The notes below the pieces were generated by a model. The model saw nothing but the letters and a program-made list of their open reading frames with translations. It ran no database searches and was not told where the DNA came from. A stretch of 5,057 nucleotides of DNA from the NCBI GenBank assembly GCA_026984715.1, contig JALSRO010000052.1:1-5057 (forward strand), read 5' to 3'. A program made the translations under genes and the position numbers. Shown in pieces: positions 1 through 5,057 of this stretch. Position 1 is the first letter of the stretch. Every line of letters starts with the position of its first letter. The DNA is from Chromatiales bacterium. Lineage in GTDB: Bacteria > Pseudomonadota > Gammaproteobacteria > Thiohalospirales > Thiohalospiraceae.

Positions 1-943
1 CTCTGCTGTCGAACAGGCAGAAAAAAAGATAGGATTCCAGGGGGCACTCCCGGTACCGCCAACGAAGATAGTCCAGATCGCGGCTGCCACCGAAACCCAT
101 CCGGGGCTTTAGCTTGTCCCAGAAACGCTTCCATCGCTCATCCGGTTCCTCCAGCAACAGGGTGTGCACCCCCTCCCTCTTGCCACTCTGCAAAGAGATT
201 CGGTTGCGCAGCTGCAGAACTAGATCGATTCCTGCCCCGGCAACCATGGCCAGTGGCACCGAACATCTTCGCTGTCGCAGTTTCGGATATGATCGGAGTA
301 GCTGTGCCCCGCGCCACGGCTGCCCGATCTGTCGATAGCCAACCCGTCGGATCACCCCCCGCGCCGCATCGTTGGGAAAAGCGACGACCAGCTCCATTCC
401 CGACTCCCATACCTGAGCGGCAACGGCACGCTGCAGCCGCAGCGCCACTCCGAACGCCCGATACGGCTTGTCGATGGCAAAGTCTATCGCCACTCCGGCG
501 CTACGCGACACGCCTTCGACCACGACCTTTCGTGGCAGCACCGAGGCGCACCCGACGACTTCCCCCCTTTGCTCATCCACAGCCAGCCAGGTGAGGGTCG
601 GACCATCCGGGTTACTTCGATAGAGCCATTCGAAACGGGCTGGCGCAGTAGAAGATACCATATAGGGGAGGTTGTCTCTCCAGAGACGTTCGATTGCCGC
701 CCGATCCCTCTCCGACTCGGGATCGGCCCTTCTCGTGATACACTTCCCAACACCGCTGTTCTTGCCATCCGGAGACAGAGCCCCTTCTGCTAATGGCACC
801 GAACGCGCGCCCCCCACCCCGGTGGCGGGATCCGAAACGCGCCGCATGAAGGCGCCACCCATGCACAGATGGTTTGGATCGGGAAGCAGATTATCTCTCT
901 TCGTTACCCCCCCATGCGCTCCATCCATGGAAAACCGTTTCAT
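1..943 (-). CDS. GNAT-family N-acyltransferase, C-terminus cut by window edge
   Basis: This reading frame is open for 314 codons from an ATG at 943 down to the left edge, so the C-terminus is missing. The start is well supported: AAGGAG lies 8 bases upstream (952-957) and an in-frame TAA at 956-958 closes the frame just above it. Residues 1-68 are a glycine-rich, low-similarity leader. A GNAT-like fold follows at about 69-206, with RFEWLYRSNPDGP (103-115), the strand pair WLAVDEQRGEVVGCASVLPR (119-138), and FPNDAARGVIRRVGY (189-203), the usual late-GNAT 'N..A...y...GY' motif. Residues from about 210 onward, including DYLRWRYRECPL near the edge, look like the start of a second GNAT-like half, as in double-domain GNAT proteins of polysaccharide loci. 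The likely role is acyl transfer from acyl-CoA to an amino group, possibly on a sugar. The substrate is unknown. It is transcribed divergently from the glycosyltransferase. Confidence 0.8.
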   Translation of the reverse strand, partial: MKRFSMDGAHGGVTKRDNLLPDPNHLCMGGAFMRRVSDPATGVGGARSVPLAEGALSPDGKNSGVGKCITRRADPESERDRAAIERLWRDNLPYMVSSTAPARFEWLYRSNPDGPTLTWLAVDEQRGEVVGCASVLPRKVVVEGVSRSAGVAIDFAIDKPYRAFGVALRLQRAVAAQVWESGMELVVAFPNDAARGVIRRVGYRQIGQPWRGAQLLRSYPKLRQRRCSVPLAMVAGAGIDLVLQLRNRISLQSGKREGVHTLLLEEPDERWKRFWDKLKPRMGFGGSRDLDYLRWRYRECPLESYLFFCLFDSR

Positions 944-951
944 ATCAGCAT

Positions 952-957
952 CTCCTT
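952..957 (-). promoter_or_regulatory. Ribosome binding site of the GNAT gene
   Basis: AAGGAG on the minus strand, 8 bases before the ATG at 943. It fixes the start and supports the reality of an otherwise unclosed reading frame. Confidence 0.75.
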
Positions 958-1024
958 ATGTCTGTTCCAGCCGAGACCCGGAAAAAGGGTTTTGCTGAAA
1001 ACATAAATCCATATCCTTTGCGTG

Positions 1025-1030
1025 ATTATA
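1025..1030 (-). promoter_or_regulatory. Putative -10 box for the GNAT gene
   Basis: The minus strand reads a perfect TATAAT here, about 80 bases upstream of the GNAT start. The -35 is poor: TTGGAA is present but only 13 bases away, and the hexamer at 17-base spacing (GGTATT) is weak. If real, the promoter may need an activator. Confidence 0.35.
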
Positions 1031-1115
1031 AACCATTTTGCCCTTCCAATACCGCTGGAAATGGAGAAGACAGAAAATTGGCGGGTATCTCATGCGAGGT
1101 CTCCACACGCCCGCT

Positions 1116-1143
1116 TTGTGAAAACCGGTCGCCATGCGATAAT
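1116..1143 (+). promoter_or_regulatory. Putative sigma70-type promoter for the glycosyltransferase
   Basis: TTGTGA (1116-1121) and GATAAT (1138-1143) are separated by 16 bases. They match the TTGACA and TATAAT consensus at 4 and 5 of 6 positions. Transcription would begin near 1150, exactly where structured element A begins, giving a leader of about 260 nucleotides before the TTG start at 1414. Confidence 0.45.
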
Positions 1144-1144
1144 A

Positions 1145-1345
1145 CTGCCACGGCGAACCGAACATATCGTATTCAGGGCTTCAGGAAGCCGCCGAATTCT
1201 GCGGTTGCTCCATTTCCAATGGCCGCTACAGTGCGTCCATGCAGCCCCGGCACCGGGATATCCGACCCTGATGCATTGATGCACAGTCGGCAGATACCCG
1301 AGCCACCGATATACCGATTTTTCAAGTGCGGCCGCCGGGTTGGAA
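1145..1345 (+). repeat. Structured intergenic element A (related to element B)
   Basis: This stretch lies between the predicted transcription start and the glycosyltransferase. It shares ordered blocks with 2584-2831: CGTATTCAGGGCTTCAG (1168-1184; 14 of 17 match 2608-2624), AGTGCGTCCATGCA (1230-1243; 12 of 14 match 2686-2699), CCCTGA (1266-1271), CGATATA (1307-1313) and GCCGGGT (1334-1340). The distance from CCCTGA to CGATATA is the same in both. The ends can pair: CGGCG (1151-1155) with CGCCG (1333-1337), and ATATCG (1164-1169) with CGATAT (1307-1312). Internal hairpins include CCATT-TCC-AATGG (1210-1222) and CCCG-GCAC-CGGG (1246-1257). It could be a leader RNA or a decayed MITE-like repeat. 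Boundaries are approximate. Confidence 0.5.
1285..1322 (+). terminator. Terminator-like or attenuator-like hairpin in the leader
   Basis: AGTCGG (1285-1290) can pair with CCGATT (1314-1319; five Watson-Crick pairs and one G-U), and the downstream arm runs into a five-T tract (1318-1322). The stem is short and the loop is 23 bases, so this is a weak intrinsic terminator at best. Its place inside the leader suggests attenuation rather than gene-end termination. Confidence 0.25.
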
Positions 1346-1398
1346 TAGATATCGGGAGAAGCCCCCTACCGGGAGAGGAGCAAGGGAACGGATTCCAT

Positions 1399-1406
1399 GG
1401 AGAGGG
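1399..1406 (+). promoter_or_regulatory. Ribosome binding site selecting the TTG start at 1414
   Basis: GGAGAGGG ends 7 bases before TTG at 1414. No in-frame ATG lies nearby (the closest upstream is at 1279), and family homology begins directly with the KVLH residues after this TTG. Confidence 0.65.
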
Positions 1407-1413
1407 AAACGGA

Positions 1414-2529
1414 TTGAAGGTGCTGCACGCCGTACTGTCGCTCGAATGTGGCGGACTGGAGCGTCTGGTTATCCATCTCTGTCGGGAGGGGATTGCGGCC
1501 GGGGACGAGGTCACCGTTCTCTGTCTCGAAAATCCGGGGGCACTTGCAAGTAAAGTACATGAAACCGGTACCGAGGTAGTTTCCCTGGGGCGCACGCCAG
1601 GGCTCATGACCATACCCGAAGCGCTGCACCTCAGAAGAGAGATAAAACGGCTCCGGCCCGATGTCATCCACTGCCACCAGATGTCAGCCGCTCTCTATGT
1701 CGGCACCGTAGCACGCAGCCTGGGAATATCGGCACTGCTGCATACCGAACACGGAAACCATGACTACTCGAACTGGCGGCAGTGGGTCACTGCTTGGATC
1801 GCGTTCAACGCGGTCCGCAGGATCTACTGCGTCTCACAGGAGATCGCCGACAATCTCACCTCACATCGCCTTGTCCCGCCACACCGCCTGAGCATCCAGG
1901 TAAACGGTATTCCTCTCCCCTCCGACGACGCGCCCAGCGCCAGCGTCGCTCTGAGAAAGGCGTGCAATATTGCCGACGGGGCTCTGGTGATCGGTTCGGT
2001 AGGCAGGCTGGTCACCGTCAAGCGTCAGGAGCGGTTGCTGAAGGCCGTGGCCACCATGGTGGCGCGAAACAGAAGCGTTCACCTGCTGCTGGTGGGCGAT
2101 GGAGCACGGCGCGAGGAGCTTGAGGCGCAAGCCAGATCGCTGGGAATCGGGCAGCTGGTCCACTTTGCCGGGTTCAAGCTGGAACCACAGCCCTATATCG
2201 GAGTGATGGATATCTTTGTATTGACCAGCGACTCGGAGGGGATGCCCATGGCTCTGCTGGAGGCATGGGCCGCTGCCAAACCCGTTGTGGTCACCGCTGT
2301 TGGAGGACTACCGAACCTGGTCGACGAAGGCGTGAACGGCTTTCTGCTTCCCGCAGGCGATCATGAGCGTCTGGTATCACGGCTCGAGGCACTCGCCGAC
2401 GATCCAGAATGCCGTCGACGGCTGGGGAACAATGGCCGCGAGCTGGTGGCCGCCAAGTACAGTGCAGCGCAGTCTGCTGCTGCCTATCGTAATGCCTATC
2501 TGGAGCTGATAGCGGGAGGTGCCCATTGA
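1414..2529 (+). CDS. GT4-family glycosyltransferase (GT-B fold)
   Basis: A 371-residue enzyme that probably transfers a sugar from a nucleotide-sugar donor to a growing lipid-linked glycan at the cytoplasmic face of the inner membrane. The N-terminal Rossmann-like domain opens with KVLHAVLSLECGGLERLVIHL (2-22), including the GG loop at 13-14, then RPDVIHCHQ (81-89) and HTEHG (110-114). VNGI (163-166) marks the passage to the donor-binding domain, which has GSVGRLVTVKRQ (194-205, with R198 and K203 where the family binds phosphate), LVGDG (226-230), and the GT4 E-x7-E motif at E275 and E283 in SEGMPMALLEAWA. Length is normal for GT4 and there is no membrane segment. The frame stays open upstream to 874, but that part overlaps the divergent GNAT gene and has no family resemblance, so TTG at 1414 is preferred. 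Donor and acceptor cannot be deduced. Confidence 0.9.
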   Translation: MKVLHAVLSLECGGLERLVIHLCREGIAAGDEVTVLCLENPGALASKVHETGTEVVSLGRTPGLMTIPEALHLRREIKRLRPDVIHCHQMSAALYVGTVARSLGISALLHTEHGNHDYSNWRQWVTAWIAFNAVRRIYCVSQEIADNLTSHRLVPPHRLSIQVNGIPLPSDDAPSASVALRKACNIADGALVIGSVGRLVTVKRQERLLKAVATMVARNRSVHLLLVGDGARREELEAQARSLGIGQLVHFAGFKLEPQPYIGVMDIFVLTSDSEGMPMALLEAWAAAKPVVVTAVGGLPNLVDEGVNGFLLPAGDHERLVSRLEALADDPECRRRLGNNGRELVAAKYSAAQSAAAYRNAYLELIAGGAH

Positions 2530-2685
2530 GTCCCACCATCGAGGTGCCGGGCAGAACCAAAAGCCTCCCGGATCTCTTTCTGTTATTAACCCGGCAACGA
2601 TATATGTCGCATTCGAGGCTTCAGCCAGGCGCTGGAATGAGGCGCCGTACGCAGGCAAGGGGCGCTCCCTCTTCAAGGCTACTCC

Positions 2686-2701
2686 AGTGCATCCCTGCAC
2701 T
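2686..2701 (+). other. Perfect small hairpin at the centre of element B
   Basis: AGTGCA-TCCC-TGCACT is a six-pair stem with a four-base loop. Element A has the corresponding AGTGCGTCCATGCA at 1230-1243, where the stem is weaker. Confidence 0.55.
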
Positions 2702-2724
2702 CGCGACAACACTCAGAGATCCTG

Positions 2725-2738
2725 TCCAGCGCGCTGGA
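2725..2738. promoter_or_regulatory. 14-base perfect palindrome, possible operator or hairpin
   Basis: TCCAGCGCGCTGGA is self-complementary over all 14 bases. It lies in a roughly 40-base part of element B that element A lacks. It could be a dimeric regulator site or a stem. Nothing in the window identifies a partner. Confidence 0.3.
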
Positions 2739-2854
2739 ACGCAGGGCCGGTGCTTGGCCGAAGCCCCTGACTCTATGATTTTCAACGACAGGCCGCGGCT
2801 GAATACGATATATCTCGTTGCCGGGTCGATACTATTTACCGGATAGACACGACC

Positions 2855-3946
2855 ATGACGGAAAAACTGAAAACAGTCATCGTGGGCTGTGGCCAGATTG
2901 CAGACGGCCACATCAGCGAAGTGCAGAAACTGGAACAGGCCGAGGTGGTTGCCCTGTGCGACCGGGAACTCCTCATGGCGAAACAGGCGGGTGCCCGCTA
3001 CGGCATCTCCAGCTGCTACGACGACTTTGAACAGATGCTGGAACAGCATCGGCCGGATGTGGTCCATATCACCACCCCGCCCCAGGCGCACCTGCAACTT
3101 GCGACCATGGCGATCGACGCAGGCTGTCACGTCTATGTGGAGAAACCCTTCACCCCAACCTATGCCGAAACCGAGAAACTCATCGAACACGCCGAGAAAA
3201 GGCAACGCAAACTGACCATTGGGCACATCTACTATTTCGATCCTCCTGCGCTACGGATCCGCGAACTGGTCGAGCAAGGGGTGCTCGGAGAACCGATCCA
3301 CGTAGAGAGTTTCTACGGCTACAACCTGGCCGGGCCATTCGGCCGCGCCATCCTCGGCAACGGAACCCACTGGGTCCACAGACTGCCGGGCAAACTGTTC
3401 CAGAACAATATCGATCACCTGCTCAACAAAGTGACCGAATTCGTTCCGGACGAACGCCCCACCATCCAGGTCTTTGGCGACATAAGGCGCAATACGCGCA
3501 TTGGGGACATCCGCGACCGGATGCCGGATGAACTGCGGATCATGATCCGTGGCGAATCGACCTCCGCCTACGCCACCTTCTCATCCCATATCAAGCCTAC
3601 GGCCCATTTTATGCGCCTGTATGGAACCAGAAACATTGCCCATGCCGACTTCGTGGCACGCACCGTGGTTTTGGAACAGGAGCCCACACTCCCCAGCGCA
3701 ATCGGCAGACTGCTTCCCGCTTTCCGCATGGGACGGCAGTACAGAAGGGAGGGGTGGCGCAACGTGCGCCGCTTTGCACGCTCCGACTTCCATTTCTTTG
3801 CCGGAATGCACAACCTGATCGCCCGTTTCTATGACAGCATTCTCCACGACACCGCTCCGCCGATATCCCACCGGGACATCCGCCGTATCGGCTGGATAAT
3901 GGACGAGATCTTTCGCCAGCTAGAGGAGCAGATGAAAACATTATGA
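2855..3946 (+). CDS. Gfo/Idh/MocA-family NAD(P)-dependent oxidoreductase
   Basis: A 363-residue cytoplasmic dehydrogenase, a normal length for the family, that probably oxidises or reduces a sugar or sugar nucleotide for polysaccharide synthesis. The Rossmann domain has VGCGQIADGHI (10-20, dinucleotide loop), an acidic position D36 after the second strand, TTPPQAH (73-79) and the hallmark EKP (96-98). The C-terminal domain contains HRLPGKLFQNNIDHLL (175-190). H188 is the likely catalytic histidine. The aspartate usually found four residues earlier in the D-x3-H motif appears to be N184, so this may be a divergent subgroup. The start at 2855 places the family motif at the expected distance; the upstream GGATAG (2841-2846) is only a modest ribosome binding site. 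The stop overlaps the next gene's start by four bases. The substrate is unknown; the coupling with an SDR suggests two consecutive sugar-modifying steps. Confidence 0.88.
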   Translation: MTEKLKTVIVGCGQIADGHISEVQKLEQAEVVALCDRELLMAKQAGARYGISSCYDDFEQMLEQHRPDVVHITTPPQAHLQLATMAIDAGCHVYVEKPFTPTYAETEKLIEHAEKRQRKLTIGHIYYFDPPALRIRELVEQGVLGEPIHVESFYGYNLAGPFGRAILGNGTHWVHRLPGKLFQNNIDHLLNKVTEFVPDERPTIQVFGDIRRNTRIGDIRDRMPDELRIMIRGESTSAYATFSSHIKPTAHFMRLYGTRNIAHADFVARTVVLEQEPTLPSAIGRLLPAFRMGRQYRREGWRNVRRFARSDFHFFAGMHNLIARFYDSILHDTAPPISHRDIRRIGWIMDEIFRQLEEQMKTL

Positions 3947-4965
3947 CAGTACTGGTAACCGGTTCCAACGGATTCCTTGGCTCTGTTCTGGTGGAGCGTC
4001 TTGCCGCCAGTGGCGTGCGTGACATTCGCTGTTTCGTACGGGAAGGCAGCGACAGATCCCGGCTCGAGGCCACACGGCAGAAATACCCCGATGCTGCCAT
4101 CGAGTACTATGTGGGGACGTTGGTGTCTCCGGAGGATCCGGTCGCGGCGCTCCGCGGTGTGGACACTATCTACCATCTTGCCGCCGCCCTGTCCGGGGCC
4201 CCTGCGGATATGTTCTTCAATACCGTGGTTGCCACCAAAAATCTGCTGAATGCGGTTGCAGCCGAAAACCCCGGAGTACAGATGGTCCACGTCAGCTCAT
4301 TTTCGGTCTACGGTATCGCCGACCTCCCTTCCGGCTACACCGTGACAGAGCAGACCCCGCTGGAGACACATCCAGAGAAACGGGACCCCTATGCCTTCGT
4401 CAAATGGCATCAGGAGAAACTGATCCTGGAGTATCAACAGCGTTGTGGCTTTCCCCTGGTCATTCTGAGGCCAGGCGTCATCTACGGCCCTCGCGGCGGG
4501 GCCCTGTCGGGGCGTGTCGGGCTGCAGCTGGGCCCACTGTTTCTCCACCTGGGAGGGAATAATCTGCTACCGCTCAGTTATGTGGACAATTGCGCCGACG
4601 CAATCATCGCATCAGCTGCACAGAAGAGCCCGGGGGTTTCCATATTCAATGTGCACGATGATGACCTGCCAACCTCGCGCAGATATCTACGCGAATATAA
4701 AAAACAGGTCAGGAGAATACGCTCCATTCCGGTACCCTATCCTGCCCTGCAGCTTGGCTCCAGAATAGTCGAGTGGTATCACCACTACTCCAACGGCCAG
4801 CTGCCAGCGATATTTACCCCCTACAAGAGCGCAAATCTGTGGAAAGGAAACCGTTTCGACAACAGCAAGCTCAAGAAAGAGACCGGCTGGCAGCCGCAGA
4901 TCCCCACAACCGAAGGGATGCGAAGAACGTTCGAGTGGTTCCGGGAGAGGGAGACAACCGGTTAG
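3943..4965 (+). CDS. Extended SDR: NAD(P)-dependent sugar epimerase/dehydratase family
   Basis: A 340-residue extended short-chain dehydrogenase/reductase, probably acting on a nucleotide sugar (epimerisation, dehydration or keto reduction). Visible features are the cofactor loop TGSNGFLG (6-13), HLAA (78-81), VSSFSVYG (117-124) supplying the catalytic serine, the catalytic pair Y150 and K154 in YAFVK, LRPGVIYGPR (175-184), LPLSYVDNCADAI (209-221) and the typical family end with DNSKLKKETGW (306-316). All catalytic residues are present. The ATG lies inside ATGA shared with the preceding stop, so translation is coupled; AGAGGAG at 3922-3928 is 14 bases upstream, longer than usual. The precise reaction cannot be told from the motifs: 3-beta-HSD-like and dTDP-sugar-type members look alike at this level. 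Confidence 0.9.
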   Translation: MTVLVTGSNGFLGSVLVERLAASGVRDIRCFVREGSDRSRLEATRQKYPDAAIEYYVGTLVSPEDPVAALRGVDTIYHLAAALSGAPADMFFNTVVATKNLLNAVAAENPGVQMVHVSSFSVYGIADLPSGYTVTEQTPLETHPEKRDPYAFVKWHQEKLILEYQQRCGFPLVILRPGVIYGPRGGALSGRVGLQLGPLFLHLGGNNLLPLSYVDNCADAIIASAAQKSPGVSIFNVHDDDLPTSRRYLREYKKQVRRIRSIPVPYPALQLGSRIVEWYHHYSNGQLPAIFTPYKSANLWKGNRFDNSKLKKETGWQPQIPTTEGMRRTFEWFRERETTG

Positions 4966-5057
4966 CAGACTGCTGGAGACACCTTTCTCGACGGCCCGAT
5001 TACGGCAGAGGATACGCTGCCGGCTGCCTCGGCGAAAGGGGTGGGAAATCTCCCCTC
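4966..5057. other. Downstream tail with no supportable gene
   Basis: After the SDR stop I see no ribosome binding site with a convincing start, and no T-tract terminator. GGCAG and CTGCC (about 5004-5021) can form a five-pair stem, and GGGA-AATC-TCCC lies at the extreme end. Neither is convincing. The cluster may continue beyond the edge. Confidence 0.3.

Larger units (their letters stand above)
2584..2831 (+). repeat. Structured intergenic element B with long terminal inverted repeats
   Basis: Bases 2589-2614 and 2801-2826 are inverted repeats with 23 of 26 positions complementary, one more forming a G-U pair in RNA. The first 12 bases, ACCCGGCAACGA, are perfect. Shorter similarity extends outward to 2584 and 2831. 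Inside lie a perfect hairpin (2686-2701), a 14-base palindrome (2725-2738), and two overlapping options for GGCGC/GCGCC pairing (2628-2632, 2642-2646, 2661-2665). It shares ordered blocks with element A. It begins about 55 bases after the glycosyltransferase stop and ends 28 bases before the next start, so it fills the intergenic gap. I see no clear target-site duplication. It could be a cis-acting RNA within an operon or a non-autonomous mobile repeat. Confidence 0.6.

Noticed and set aside
138..866. Several short open frames on both strands within the GNAT region
   Set aside because: They are shadows of the continuous minus-strand GNAT frame, which is open from 943 to the edge and carries clear motifs.
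874..1413. In-frame extension of the glycosyltransferase upstream to ATG 874 (180 more codons, 551 residues in total)
   Set aside because: The extension overlaps the divergent GNAT start, has no ribosome binding site tied to it, contains structured element A, and translates to a cysteine- and proline-rich sequence with no GT4 resemblance. A standard GT4 protein starts at TTG 1414 with a good ribosome binding site.
944..1413. Sigma54 promoter (TGGCAC and TTGC type), as used in some PEP-CTERM polysaccharide loci
   Set aside because: No copy with correct spacing was seen on either strand in this interval.
2526..2846. Small 106-codon frame starting with TTG that overlaps the glycosyltransferase stop as TTGA, with GGGAGGT five bases upstream
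   Set aside because: The start context is attractive, but nearly all of the frame lies in element B and the translation has no recognisable domain. Some chance remains that it is a small coupled peptide or a leader peptide.
2621..3226. 201-codon minus-strand open frame
   Set aside because: Most of it is opposite the well-supported Gfo/Idh/MocA gene and the rest opposite element B, with no family motif.
3609..4290. Minus-strand open frames of 150-160 codons across the Gfo/Idh/MocA and SDR junction
   Set aside because: They lie opposite two well-supported plus-strand genes and show no domain.
1..5057. CRISPR arrays, tRNA or rRNA genes, transposase genes
   Set aside because: No regularly spaced direct repeats, tRNA-like cloverleaf, ribosomal RNA signature or transposase motif was seen.

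Overview
The window looks like part of an exopolysaccharide or capsule biosynthesis locus from a moderately GC-rich Gram-negative bacterium, probably a proteobacterium. This rests on gene content (a GT4 glycosyltransferase, a Gfo/Idh/MocA oxidoreductase, an extended SDR and a divergent GNAT-type acyltransferase), sigma70-like promoter boxes and Shine-Dalgarno sites. No taxonomic marker is present, so the assignment is tentative.

Layout: positions 1-943 on the minus strand hold the first 314 codons of a GNAT-family acyltransferase that runs off the left edge. It has no stop codon inside the window, so a scan for closed reading frames misses it. Positions 944-1413 are a divergent intergenic region with a likely plus-strand promoter (1116-1143), a minus-strand -10 box (1025-1030) and a roughly 200-base structured element (A). 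Positions 1414-2529 encode a GT4 glycosyltransferase that starts at TTG with a good ribosome binding site. Positions 2530-2854 carry a second structured element (B, 2584-2831) with long imperfect terminal inverted repeats. Positions 2855-3946 (Gfo/Idh/MocA) and 3943-4965 (SDR) overlap by four bases and are translationally coupled. The last 92 bases show no supportable gene.

Working together: the two dehydrogenases probably make or modify a nucleotide-linked or glycan-linked sugar, the GT4 enzyme adds a sugar residue to a growing glycan on the cytoplasmic side, and the GNAT protein may acylate a sugar or a precursor. The exact sugar cannot be read from the sequence.

The most unusual observation is that elements A and B, each lying in the same orientation upstream of a gene in the cluster, appear to be diverged copies of one another. 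They share four short blocks in the same order, and the spacing between two of these blocks is identical. Both can form a long-range closing stem plus a competing local stem near the 3' end. This suggests either a family of cis-acting leader RNAs in a polysaccharide locus or a MITE-like repeat. I do not recognise it as a known family.
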